A DNA stretch of 64,000 nt from Flavobacterium sp. I-STPP5a. Lineage in GTDB: Bacteria > Bacteroidota > Bacteroidia > Flavobacteriales > Flavobacteriaceae. The stretch is taken from the NCBI RefSeq assembly GCF_009764685.1, contig NZ_VHLM01000057.1, forward strand, positions 1 to 64,000, read 5' to 3'. Positions 1 through 8,266 of the stretch are shown here, one piece after another. The position numbers and the translations under genes are program-made. How positions within the stretch are numbered: the stretch's first letter is position 1; each line of letters opens with the position of its first letter. The notes under the pieces are model-generated. The model did not search any database. It was not told the DNA's origin and worked only from the letters and a program-made list of their open reading frames with translations.

Positions 1-453
1 GGGATCATAACCAATGTACTTAGCCGTAAATACAGGTAAGGGAATTGGATTGTTTTGAGCATCTTTGCGACTGTCGTGAAAGGCATGAAAATCTTCGTTG
101 ATTTTGTTGATAAAATCAGAAGTCGTTGCTGTTTTTTCGATGATTTTAGGAGCGGAATCTGAAGTAAAGAAATCACTTTTTTGTAAACCTCTGTAGATGA
201 AGTATTTTACATTTAGTCCCGGGAAGGGTTGTTTGAAGGTACGAAGAATGAGGTTTACCTTATCTTGGTTTCCCGCTCCTGCTTGCGGTTGCAATAAAAT
301 CACCCCTTTGCAAATGGCAAAGGCTTTTTTGGAACCAGTTAAAGTAAACTTTGAAGTCAACCTGAATTCATTATTAGTAACAGGGCCAAAAGATTGCGCT
401 GGGCTTTGTGTAAAGCTTCCTGACTCTATAAAAAAATGAGACTGTATAGACAT
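1..453 (-). CDS. N-terminal part of a large leaderless protein (left-edge partial)
   Basis: The frame runs on the minus strand from an ATG at 451-453 to the window edge without a stop, about 150 residues. The protein starts MSIQSHFFIESG and then matches the start of the 722-aa protein encoded at 3611-5779 almost residue for residue. The exception is a short variable stretch after residue 12 (SFTQSPAQ here, IFSQNGENQ there). The DNA is nearly identical too, so this is a recent paralogue or a recombination product. No signal peptide is visible. The function is unknown; the C-terminal part lies outside the window, so it cannot be said whether it differs from the sister gene. Confidence 0.75.
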   Translation of the reverse strand, partial: MSIQSHFFIESGSFTQSPAQSFGPVTNNEFRLTSKFTLTGSKKAFAICKGVILLQPQAGAGNQDKVNLILRTFKQPFPGLNVKYFIYRGLQKSDFFTSDSAPKIIEKTATTSDFINKINEDFHAFHDSRKDAQNNPIPLPVFTAKYIGYDP

Positions 454-480
454 ATAGTGTAGTGTGAAATGGTTTTTGAA
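1..480. repeat. Near-identical direct repeat, copy 1
   Basis: Positions 1-480 match 5324-5806 in the same orientation. By eye the first ~375 bases are identical. Two substitutions follow near 379-386, then a replaced block (397-418 here, one codon longer in the other copy), then identity resumes to 480, 27 bases upstream of the start codon. The sharp end at 480 leaves the upstream DNA unrelated. The repeat therefore covers the ribosome-binding region and the conserved N-terminal coding part of two paralogous genes. Confidence 0.9.
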
Positions 481-936
481 TACTTGACTAAATAATTATT
501 GTATTTAGCTTAAGTTTTATCGTGTTGCATTCCTACGATTTTGACAATCAAGGAATTTTATAGGATTGATTCGTAAAAAAGAGTGGTGATAATTATGTTT
601 TTTGGGTATAAACAAGCCAATAGTATGCTATAGAACTTATGGGATAAGTTCAGTAGTAACATTATATGAAATGTATTTTTAGGGAATGATTAATTTATAT
701 AAAGAGTGCTTGTTTTTCCAAAGTGGACTTCGAATAGTTTATTGCAATCTACAGGATCTGGACTCTCTTTTTTTTTAAAATATTTGTAAATACTTTTGGT
801 AGGAAAAAATTTAATTTATATACTTACATCACAAACTAAAATCTTTTTGAATTTCATTATGAAATATTCTAAATCGTATTAAAGAACAAAATCTAATCCT
901 CTTAAAATCAAAAAACATTCTTACTCTTAATAAATA
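481..936. other. AT-rich intergenic region
   Basis: This is a 456-base spacer between the divergent partial gene and the LRR lipoprotein gene. It is very AT-rich and holds no open frame that looks coding. It must contain promoters for both flanking genes, but I could not place a convincing TTTG/TAnnTTTG pair. Confidence 0.5.
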
Positions 937-1743
937 ATGAAAAATAATACATTTCTAAATAAAAAAAATAGAATTAAAAAACGGTTCGTACTATTTTTTA
1001 CAATACTAATAGTAAGTCAAATAAGCTACAGTTGCTTTAAAGAAAATAATTTAGCACCTGTTTATAGTGAAATACCAGATCCAAACTTTAAAGCCTATTT
1101 AAAAACAATAGTGCCATTGGCTTTTACTCCAGATAATAAATTCATTTCAAATCATCCTTCTGTTGTTTCTTATAATGAATTGATGAGTATTAGAAGAAAA
1201 AACATTACTTCTTTGTCTGGGATTGAATATTTTACTTCCTTGACAAAGCTCGATTGTTTAGACAACCATCTCAAAACTCTTGATATAAGTAAAAATATTG
1301 CTTTGACTAATCTTTACTGTGGCTACAACCAACTTACTAGCCTTGATGTAAGTAAGAATACAAATTTGACAAAACTTGATTGCAGTAACAATCAACTTAC
1401 TGTTCTTGACGTTAGTAAAAATTTCAATCTGATTGAGCTTATTTGCTGCTGTAATCTAATTACTACTCTTAACCTGGGTAACAATGAAGTTTTGAGAAAA
1501 ATTTATTGTCCCTATAATCAACTTACTCTTCTAGATGTAAGCAAGAACAAAGGTTTGATTGAACTTAATTGTATTGACAATCCCCGTAATACCGTTGTTG
1601 TTATAGACCCAAATAAATTATCACGACTATATATAGATAGTTTTATTATATGTAGTCACCCAAGTATAAAGGTTTTTAAAGACAGAGGAGGTAATCTGTT
1701 CGGCACTTATTCTGAAGTACTACCTTCATTTACTTGTCAATAA
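937..1743 (+). CDS. Leucine-rich-repeat lipoprotein
   Basis: The 268-residue product has a basic N-terminus, a hydrophobic stretch and a lipobox-like ISYSC ending at Cys33, so it is probably a surface or periplasmic lipoprotein. Residues ~90-215 form about six leucine-rich repeats of ~21 residues with the pattern LTxLDxSxNxL, as in internalin-like Bacteroidota proteins, with recurring Cys in the repeats. The role is unknown; LRR proteins usually bind proteins or glycans. It lies alone on the plus strand between two genes of the leaderless family, inside an accessory region, and converges on the 609-aa gene with a shared hairpin. The fold is confident, the function is not. Confidence 0.85.
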   Translation: MKNNTFLNKKNRIKKRFVLFFTILIVSQISYSCFKENNLAPVYSEIPDPNFKAYLKTIVPLAFTPDNKFISNHPSVVSYNELMSIRRKNITSLSGIEYFTSLTKLDCLDNHLKTLDISKNIALTNLYCGYNQLTSLDVSKNTNLTKLDCSNNQLTVLDVSKNFNLIELICCCNLITTLNLGNNEVLRKIYCPYNQLTLLDVSKNKGLIELNCIDNPRNTVVVIDPNKLSRLYIDSFIICSHPSIKVFKDRGGNLFGTYSEVLPSFTCQ

Positions 1744-1756
1744 TTCTCCAAATTTT

Positions 1757-1809
1757 AGTATCTAAGAAATCAATCTATTAAATTTTTGATTTTTGATTTC
1801 TTAGATACT
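1757..1809. terminator. Perfect 17-bp stem shared by convergent genes
   Basis: The arm AGTATCTAAGAAATCAA (1757-1773) is perfectly complementary to 1793-1809, with a 19-base loop. It lies just after the LRR gene and the stop codon of the 609-aa gene (1778-1780) falls inside the loop. It therefore probably ends transcription from both sides, with one arm doubling as coding sequence for the last residues of the 609-aa protein. Confidence 0.6.
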
Positions 1810-3607
1810 TATATTTATTAAATTCTTTTTCGATTTGGTCTATATCGTTACTCATAATATTAAATGAATCAATATTATCGTCTGGATGTTGAAGAGACAT
1901 ATAAGATCTAAAATCATCTCTTACACCTTTTGCAGAAAGTATGGTTTCAAATTGAAAAAGAACTTTAATTTTATCCTTTACGGCGGCATCTGAAATTGCA
2001 TTTTTTATTCCATGAAGTCCATATAGAGATGATAATAAATAATAATAACTTAACAATTCCTGCCCTTTTCTGTATGGATTGCCCGAGGTTGATTTTGATT
2101 CATCATATTTTTTGATTTGATCTTGTAGACCAGCTCCTAATGTATTACTTGCTAAAGTAAAACCAAGTCCGATGGATTCATAAACTATATCAATTAAAAA
2201 AGCGGCTTGATAAATTTCAAGAATAGGAAATATTACCCCTGCAAGTGTTGCTCCTCTTTCTATTAGATCAATTATATTTTTAGTATCTTCGTTTTGGTCT
2301 ACTAGCCATTTTAAGGCAAAGGCAGGTATAGGCATAATGTTGCCATAAGCAATGTTTAATCCATTAAATTCTTCATTAGCTAAAAAGGGGGATACGTATA
2401 TAACATCATCATATTTTAATATGGGTGTACCATCTCCTATAAATTTGCATTGTTCATATTCTATTCTTTTAAAATAAGGGATATAATTATATCGATATCG
2501 TACGGCTGATTTGATATGTATTGATAAGTTATTAGTTATTTCGATGTTATACTTAACACCTAATCGAAAAGGACCTGCCCCTTTCTCTTTTTGTTCGTCA
2601 AGATCAAAATAGGTACTGTATCCCATCTCCCAACTCCCCTTCTCAAGAAAACCAATAGGATATAATAAGTCTTTTCTAAATCCATTTTGTAATTCCGAAA
2701 GTTCTTTTGTCTGATAAAATGAACTTATTAATGTTTTTAACAGAATATCGTAAAGTTTACTAGGTAATTTATCCTCATAAATTTGCAAATTGGTCTTTTG
2801 TGTTGATGAATCACCAATGGCAAACATATAATTATATAGTTTTGCACTATCAGCTTTATTGGCAATAGTAATTAAGGAAGTAAATAATTCGTATTCATCG
2901 ACATTATTAGTACCATCAATACCCTCAATAATAATTGGCCAGTATAAGGAGTAAACCATATAATTTAATATACTTTTTCTGTCTTCAAAGGAGAGTTCAT
3001 ATTCATAAATTCTAGGGTCATATAAACTAAACCAATAAAACTCACCTGATATAGCTAGATCTTTAGCGGTTGTAAATCTGGATTTCCATTCTGGAAAAGT
3101 TTCATTTAAAAAAATGTCAAAAACGCCGGTACTAGATTGTTCAACTAATATATTCAAGGAACGAGGTCTACTATAATTTTTGTCAATGTCGACTAAAGTA
3201 GTTTGATACCATTCATCAAATAATTTATAATCAAAGCTGTATGTATTATCTTCGTTTGATGGAAAAATATATCTTTTAAAAGATTTCCCATCTTTAACAT
3301 AATCATTAATTATGGCAGGTTTCATTAATCCGTCTGGATCTTGAATAATTTTATAGTTACCTAAATTATTTATTGGATTTTTAGCGAAATAAAAATGCTG
3401 TTCTTTTTCTTGTAAAGAAGAAGAATAATCTGCTCCAAAGTCAATTATAATACTTTCAATGTTAAAACTATTATTGCCTGATAATTGTATGTATTTATCT
3501 TTTATTTTTTCAACTTTTTCGACATTTGCTTTTGTTGTTGTTTTTATTGATTTTTGCTTTAGTGTAAAGTATTTTATAAACTCTAAATATCTTGCAGTTT
3601 CTTTCAT
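1778..3607 (-). CDS. Large leaderless protein of unknown function (609 aa)
   Basis: The protein begins MKETARYLEFIKYF, with no signal peptide or lipobox, and I recognise no family. It is rich in Tyr, Lys, Asn and Ile. Residues ~450-495 form a long hydrophobic, Gly/Ala/Ile-rich stretch that could be a membrane-inserting hairpin; the tail is charged and probably helical. Its start lies 3 bases after the stop of the 722-aa gene, so the two are almost certainly translated together. Both follow a lysis cassette. My inference is a cargo or partner protein released by lysis, perhaps membrane-active; that is not shown. AT content is higher than in the lysis genes. Confidence 0.8.
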   Translation of the reverse strand: MKETARYLEFIKYFTLKQKSIKTTTKANVEKVEKIKDKYIQLSGNNSFNIESIIIDFGADYSSSLQEKEQHFYFAKNPINNLGNYKIIQDPDGLMKPAIINDYVKDGKSFKRYIFPSNEDNTYSFDYKLFDEWYQTTLVDIDKNYSRPRSLNILVEQSSTGVFDIFLNETFPEWKSRFTTAKDLAISGEFYWFSLYDPRIYEYELSFEDRKSILNYMVYSLYWPIIIEGIDGTNNVDEYELFTSLITIANKADSAKLYNYMFAIGDSSTQKTNLQIYEDKLPSKLYDILLKTLISSFYQTKELSELQNGFRKDLLYPIGFLEKGSWEMGYSTYFDLDEQKEKGAGPFRLGVKYNIEITNNLSIHIKSAVRYRYNYIPYFKRIEYEQCKFIGDGTPILKYDDVIYVSPFLANEEFNGLNIAYGNIMPIPAFALKWLVDQNEDTKNIIDLIERGATLAGVIFPILEIYQAAFLIDIVYESIGLGFTLASNTLGAGLQDQIKKYDESKSTSGNPYRKGQELLSYYYLLSSLYGLHGIKNAISDAAVKDKIKVLFQFETILSAKGVRDDFRSYMSLQHPDDNIDSFNIMSNDIDQIEKEFNKYKYLRNQKSKI

Positions 3608-3610
3608 AAT

Positions 3611-5779
3611 TTATATATTAGTTTCGATAACGATGTCTCCTATAATTGATTTTTCTTCGTATTCAGCATACTCCTTAGTTGCTAAGAATTTATGACTAAT
3701 TCCATATATAAAAATAGGGTCTTGAGGCATTGAAACAGAAAGTATTCCGTCTCCATTTTCATAAATTATTCCAAGAGAATATCTAAAATAACTTGTATTT
3801 GTTGTAGTACTAATATGTGGATTATCTAATGGATCATGTAAATAAAAATCAATATTTGATGAATTGGCAGGTATGATTCCTTTTAGAATATTTAATTCAT
3901 CCTTAGTTACACCTAAATTATAGAAGTCAAAATCTAATTCTTCTTTGAAATTTAAAGACAGGGTCTTAATATTTGCTTCGGAATCATTAATGATATAATG
4001 TTTTAAATTAAAATCTTTTGAGCCGTATAGCGATGTGAAATAATTAGAGTAATCAGTTACATTAGAATTGATATTCATCTTCTTTGCAAATACTCCTTGT
4101 GCAAATATTTCGGTTTTATGGATCGAAAAAGCATCTAAGGTTTCAATTTTTTTTGCAATGAATAATACTTTTTCTTTAGTAAGAGTTTCTATGCTTAAAT
4201 CCGTATTTATAACATCTTTTTTTCCTTGTTGAAAAACTACAAATCCATGTAAAACAGACTCATTCATATAATTAGAGAATCCTTTGTAACTAATCAATGA
4301 GAGTTTATTAACTGGTGCAATTAATAAATTTTGATTGTTAGTAAAAATAGGTGTAACAGTTAAATTAGAAAAGAGGTTATTATATAATGAATGTCTTTTT
4401 TTATCACCCCAAACAGTATTATTGCTTGTTGCATAAAAATTTAACTCTTTTCCAACATAAATAATTTGAATTAGGGATGAAATATTTTTTTTTTCTCCAT
4501 TTACGTCAATATTTGGGACTTTAAAATTGATAACCTTGCTAAAATTGACATCTTCACTAGTATTAAGCGGATCTATTAAATTTTCTCTAGTAATAAACCC
4601 TCTATCAAGATCTCCGTTACCCAATGCAACATATAAAGCTATTTCTTCATAACTTGAAGAGGACACTAACTGAATGGAAATATCATTAAAATCAGTTGAA
4701 TTACCTTGTTGTTTTATTTCAAAAACATGAACTGGCCAGTCTAAATATCCATAATTATCTTCCGTTAAATTGTTGGGAATACCAAATTTCAAATTATTAC
4801 TATTAATTTCTGATAATTTATAATTATCATAATAGTTATATGAACGATTTCTATTGCTTTCTATATATAAATAAACTCTATTCTTATTAAAAAAATTAGA
4901 TAGCAAATCAATATAAATCGCATTTCTACTTTTGGAGGTAATGTTACCTGTTGCATTAGATACTTTTACTTTACCTTCATTAACAAACAAACCATAAAAC
5001 GCTGCAATATCAATAAATTGTGTACTTTGCTCACGTAATAATTTTTTGTTTATATCAGTACCACCTAGTACAATTTTAGCTTCGGTTTTACGGGCATATT
5101 CTAAATTGAAAGTAAATTCGCCGTTATCAAAGTTGTGTTTGTAATCGCCGTAGTTCAAGACCACATCTATACCGCATTCGCCTTCAGCAAAATTCCCCAG
5201 TGATTTACCCATATCAATCATCGGCAATTCGAAATCGTCTTTTTCGTTGAATGTTTCTCCTACGGCAACAAATTCCGATTCTTTGAAGAAGAAGCTAGAT
5301 AATAAAGTAGAATCTGGAACTTGGGGATCATAACCAATGTACTTAGCCGTAAATACAGGTAAGGGAATTGGATTGTTTTGAGCATCTTTGCGACTGTCGT
5401 GAAAGGCATGAAAATCTTCGTTGATTTTGTTGATAAAATCAGAAGTCGTTGCTGTTTTTTCGATGATTTTAGGAGCGGAATCTGAAGTAAAGAAATCACT
5501 TTTTTGTAAACCTCTGTAGATGAAGTATTTTACATTTAGTCCCGGGAAGGGTTGTTTGAAGGTACGAAGAATGAGGTTTACCTTATCTTGGTTTCCCGCT
5601 CCTGCTTGCGGTTGCAATAAAATCACCCCTTTGCAAATGGCAAAGGCTTTTTTGGAACCAGTTAAAGTAAACTTTGAAGTCAACCTGAATTCATTATTAG
5701 TGACAGGACCAAAAGATTGATTTTCGCCATTTTGAGAAAAAATCCCTGACTCTATAAAAAAATGAGACTGTATAGACAT
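3611..5779 (-). CDS. Large leaderless protein with conserved N-terminus (722 aa)
   Basis: The 722 residues start at MSIQSHFF; there is no signal peptide, lipobox or T9SS tail. Residues 1-~150 are shared almost exactly with the partial gene at the left edge. The first ~230 residues (to about 5090) are coded with noticeably more G+C than the remainder, suggesting a conserved head joined to a variable body. The body is Asn/Tyr/Ser-rich and predicted mostly beta by its alternating pattern. It lies 49 bases downstream of the spanin gene and is tightly coupled to the 609-aa gene. Function unknown. Polymorphic secreted effector, tail-fibre-like protein or matrix protein are all possible; the context favours an exported cargo. 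Confidence 0.85.
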   Translation of the reverse strand: MSIQSHFFIESGIFSQNGENQSFGPVTNNEFRLTSKFTLTGSKKAFAICKGVILLQPQAGAGNQDKVNLILRTFKQPFPGLNVKYFIYRGLQKSDFFTSDSAPKIIEKTATTSDFINKINEDFHAFHDSRKDAQNNPIPLPVFTAKYIGYDPQVPDSTLLSSFFFKESEFVAVGETFNEKDDFELPMIDMGKSLGNFAEGECGIDVVLNYGDYKHNFDNGEFTFNLEYARKTEAKIVLGGTDINKKLLREQSTQFIDIAAFYGLFVNEGKVKVSNATGNITSKSRNAIYIDLLSNFFNKNRVYLYIESNRNRSYNYYDNYKLSEINSNNLKFGIPNNLTEDNYGYLDWPVHVFEIKQQGNSTDFNDISIQLVSSSSYEEIALYVALGNGDLDRGFITRENLIDPLNTSEDVNFSKVINFKVPNIDVNGEKKNISSLIQIIYVGKELNFYATSNNTVWGDKKRHSLYNNLFSNLTVTPIFTNNQNLLIAPVNKLSLISYKGFSNYMNESVLHGFVVFQQGKKDVINTDLSIETLTKEKVLFIAKKIETLDAFSIHKTEIFAQGVFAKKMNINSNVTDYSNYFTSLYGSKDFNLKHYIINDSEANIKTLSLNFKEELDFDFYNLGVTKDELNILKGIIPANSSNIDFYLHDPLDNPHISTTTNTSYFRYSLGIIYENGDGILSVSMPQDPIFIYGISHKFLATKEYAEYEEKSIIGDIVIETNI

Positions 5780-5806
5780 ATAGTGTAGTGTGAAATGGTT
5801 TTTGAA
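5324..5806. repeat. Near-identical direct repeat, copy 2
   Basis: This is the second copy of the repeat at 1-480, covering the 5' part of the 722-aa gene and 27 bases upstream of it. The copies differ by two substitutions and a replaced block at about 5720-5743. Homologous recombination between the copies would swap or delete everything in between (5.3 kb). Confidence 0.9.
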
Positions 5807-5828
5807 AAAATGTTTTTCTAGTAAAAAC

Positions 5829-6317
5829 TTATACTAGCGGGTAGAATTTCAATGCAAATAGCACTACATAATAGACCAGTACCAGTAGAAAAATTCTCCC
5901 CAGCCAGATTTGTATTTCTTGCAAAAAAGTCAACTGGTTGATGTATTCTGGAATCCTCAAGGTTTCGGTTTGTATCTCTTTTACTTGTTTGGATTTCCAA
6001 AAGGCATAGAGTTTTTGTTCTTCTAGTTGGCAGTCTACACTAAGTTTGTTGTTCTCAACCCGAACCCTTGGGCTTTTTAATGTACGCCCTGGTTCGGCTT
6101 GAGTAACATTTTTAAGTACGACTTTACCATTTTGACATTCCAGCAAAGCTTTAAAAAAGCTGCTGTCTTTTTCAATTTTAAAAACGGTATCGTGCACCGT
6201 TTCGGTGAGGGTAATGGTATGTATTTTGCTTTCGGTTAGAGCTGGTTTTGAACTAGTACAAGAAACTAGTACTACAACTAGCCATACCATTACAATATGT
6301 TTTACATTTTTCTTCAT
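5829..6317 (-). CDS. One-piece spanin-like lipoprotein
   Basis: The 162-residue protein starts with a lipoprotein signal (lipobox LVSC, Cys20) and ends with a strong transmembrane helix at ~139-158, followed by a short FYPLV tail. Between them lie a charged region and a helical stretch rich in E/K/Q. An outer-membrane lipid anchor plus a C-terminal inner-membrane helix is the layout of unimolecular spanins such as phage T1 gp11, which fuse the two membranes in the last step of lysis. It follows the CHAP endolysin gene (111 bases) and precedes the leaderless 722-aa gene. The assignment rests on topology and context, not on sequence similarity. Confidence 0.6.
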   Translation of the reverse strand: MKKNVKHIVMVWLVVVLVSCTSSKPALTESKIHTITLTETVHDTVFKIEKDSSFFKALLECQNGKVVLKNVTQAEPGRTLKSPRVRVENNKLSVDCQLEEQKLYAFWKSKQVKEIQTETLRIPEYINQLTFLQEIQIWLGRIFLLVLVYYVVLFALKFYPLV

Positions 6318-6428
6318 TTGATCACTTGTTTATATTTTAAAAAATATCTCGACATTAGAAACTTTGATATCAAATTGATGAAACCATTATTATTTTACAT
6401 TGCGGAATCATAATTTGACACCAGAAGC

Positions 6429-6881
6429 TCATAGTCTTAAAAAAGCTTTTATTGTATTTATTTCTCTTTTTTTTCTACTCACTTTGTAACCTTCTCTTCC
6501 ACCCGCAGCATTAGTATTACCTTCGATGGTATAAATTGTATTTCCTACTATTTTTTCTATTATGCCTGCGTGTCCTAAACCTTTTCCTAAATCCATTATA
6601 AAAATGTCTCCAGGCTGTGGAACAAATGTTACTAAAAGCGGTCTTGAATTGTACTGATCCAGTACTCCTGCCGTTCGTTTTAAAGGATTTTTTACTGCCA
6701 ATTTAAGAGCTGCTTTTTGAGTACACCAGTATATGAAGGCCATGCACCATGCGTACCCTTTATTTAGACCAACGCTCTTTAAGTATATTTCAACCTCGGG
6801 ACCAGAGTTACTATATCTGGGAATTTCCTCTACCCCTATTTGGGTAATAGCAATCTCAAGTGTTTTTTTTGATAATGTCAT
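6429..6881 (-). CDS. CHAP-type peptidoglycan hydrolase (endolysin)
   Basis: The 150-residue protein has no signal peptide. The CHAP/NlpC-like catalytic features are visible: Cys46 in GYAWCMAF, then a PGDIFIMD strand, His104 in GHAGII, and a third residue in TIEGNTN (120-123). Enzymes of this type cleave the peptide or amide bonds of peptidoglycan. Being leaderless, it would need a holin to reach the wall, and the holin-like gene overlaps its start by 4 bases. The size matches phage-type endolysins. The family assignment is fairly sure; the exact bond cut is unknown. Confidence 0.8.
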   Translation of the reverse strand: MTLSKKTLEIAITQIGVEEIPRYSNSGPEVEIYLKSVGLNKGYAWCMAFIYWCTQKAALKLAVKNPLKRTAGVLDQYNSRPLLVTFVPQPGDIFIMDLGKGLGHAGIIEKIVGNTIYTIEGNTNAAGGREGYKVSRKKREINTIKAFLRL

Positions 6882-7165
6882 AACTGTTTTCCATTTAATT
6901 GTTTGAATTTTTGTAACTCATCTACTAGCTGTTGATTAATTAGCATCAATTCCCGATGCTGTGTTTCCATGGTTTTAATAGTCTCTGTGGCTGCAGTTAA
7001 TCTAATCGCAATATCATCCAGCAAGTCCCGATAGTATTTGACTGCATTTACCGCATTATCTAGTTCAGCGGCTCGATCTTGGGCTAGTGATTTTCGCTTT
7101 GAAAAAAGCCAGGTTATTAATGTTGCAAAAAAAGCGGTAAGTGTTGGGTAAACAAATTGTTCCAT
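6878..7165 (-). CDS. Single-TM holin-like protein
   Basis: The 95-residue protein has one N-terminal transmembrane segment (residues ~4-20, ending WLFSKRKS) and then a long charged, heptad-like coiled coil to the C-terminus. It overlaps the endolysin gene by 4 bases (ATGA arrangement), as holin-endolysin pairs often do. By position it is the candidate holin that would let the leaderless CHAP enzyme through the inner membrane. It could also be a structural membrane protein of an unseen particle; no sequence family was recognised. Its start is the first gene of the lysis set, after 565 bases without a clear gene. Confidence 0.5.
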   Translation of the reverse strand: MEQFVYPTLTAFFATLITWLFSKRKSLAQDRAAELDNAVNAVKYYRDLLDDIAIRLTAATETIKTMETQHRELMLINQQLVDELQKFKQLNGKQL

Positions 7166-7683
7166 TTAATTGAAGTAAAAAAGAGGTAAATATTTAAAAG
7201 AAATCTATTTGGAAAAAAGGAGGGTATTCGCTGTTATTCAATCAATAAATTAAGCTGCTATTTCCTTTTGACTTTACAAAGATTAGTTTAAAATCCATCT
7301 TAAAAAAAATAGTGAAAAGCTCTAAAACACTTGTGGTTAAGGACTAAACACAGTTGTAAAGAGCACCAAAGCAAGTAGCTTTTTTTTGCCATTTTTATCA
7401 AAAACAGTCTGATCAAAAGACTTACCAGAATTTAGTATTGGATGAAAATAATATCACATTTTATTTGTTTAATCTAGAGCTTACCGCATTTAAAACTAAA
7501 TGAAATAAAGTAGATCGTTTTAACTGTTAGTTAAAGATCTATAGCATACTTTTTAAACATTTTTTTTGGTAACAAGGCGTAGCTATAAATAGCCATTGAA
7601 GAATTAAAATAGTAGTTGATAGAAAAATAGCCACAGGACCTCGAATAATTTTTTAATGATTTTTAATTATTTCAAAAAAAAGC
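7166..7683. other. Intergenic region upstream of the lysis set
   Basis: About 520 bases with no coding frame I can support. It should hold the promoter of the minus-strand lysis operon. The sequence is low-complexity and A/T-rich with no obvious paired promoter boxes. Confidence 0.5.
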
Positions 7684-7718
7684 AAAAAAAATGGCATTAG
7701 AACTAATGCCATTTTTTT
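7684..7718. terminator. Strong bidirectional terminator
   Basis: TGGCATTA (7692-7699) pairs with TAATGCCA (7704-7711) around a GAAC loop, flanked by eight A and seven T, giving a 15-bp stem with a U-run on either strand. It lies 13 bases beyond the stop of the 82-aa minus-strand gene, isolating the small-gene cluster from the lysis set. Confidence 0.85.
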
Positions 7719-7730
7719 AAAAATCATTTT

Positions 7731-7979
7731 TTACGAAATACTGGTTGTTTGCTCACTTATAGCTTTCTCTACTTTTTGAAGTTCTGAAGTAATTGGAGTG
7801 CAAAGAACTTCGTATAATGTTGTTCTGGATATAGGATAAACAGGACAGATATATTTACGCCAAATTACTGTAGTAGGTATATCCTCGGTTTTATATTTAT
7901 AATACAAATCTTTAATTAATCTATAGCGTAATAACTTGTTTCGTTGCGCTCCCAAACTTCTGTTTATTGATATTGACAT
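7731..7979 (-). CDS. Small basic protein, possible DNA-binding
   Basis: The 82-residue basic, helix-rich protein contains a segment (YPISRTTLYEVL, ~48-59) that resembles the recognition helix of a helix-turn-helix. From memory, proteins with this look occur next to phage-like modules in flavobacteria, but I cannot name a family. It is the last gene of the small-gene cluster, 83 bases after its neighbour, and is followed by a strong terminator. A regulator of the neighbouring lysis set is a reasonable guess only. Confidence 0.6.
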   Translation of the reverse strand: MSISINRSLGAQRNKLLRYRLIKDLYYKYKTEDIPTTVIWRKYICPVYPISRTTLYEVLCTPITSELQKVEKAISEQTTSIS

Positions 7980-8062
7980 AAAATTTAAAATATTGATGAC
8001 CTTTAATCGTTTTTAATTTTGTTATACAAGTAAATACTTTTGTGTAAAACCAATTTTTATTT

Positions 8063-8266
8063 CTACAAACTCCTATATTCCGCTTGTGTATGTTTTTTAA
8101 ATTGTGGATTGCTAATGACGGTGATTAGGTATTGAACAAAGGCTACAATTTCTTGAAAAGACAAATTATCCTTATTCTTCCAAAATCCATTTTCATCCTT
8201 AAAAACGGTATTCCCGTTTACTTCATAGCATTTATGATCTATAATCGGTTTTATTCTTACGCTCAT
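8063..8266 (-). CDS. Small hypothetical protein (67 aa)
   Basis: The 67-residue soluble protein has one aromatic-rich N-terminal half and a helical C-terminal half. No family was recognised. Its start lies inside the 3' end of the preceding 55-aa membrane peptide gene (35-base overlap), which supports it being part of the same compact transcript. Confidence 0.5.
   Translation of the reverse strand: MSVRIKPIIDHKCYEVNGNTVFKDENGFWKNKDNLSFQEIVAFVQYLITVISNPQFKKHTQAEYRSL

Noticed and set aside
197..439. Plus-strand open frame of 80 codons, repeated at 5520-5720
   Set aside because: It is antisense to the conserved head of the leaderless protein genes and exists twice only because the DNA is repeated. 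The minus-strand frame has the protein-like codon pattern and continues well beyond.
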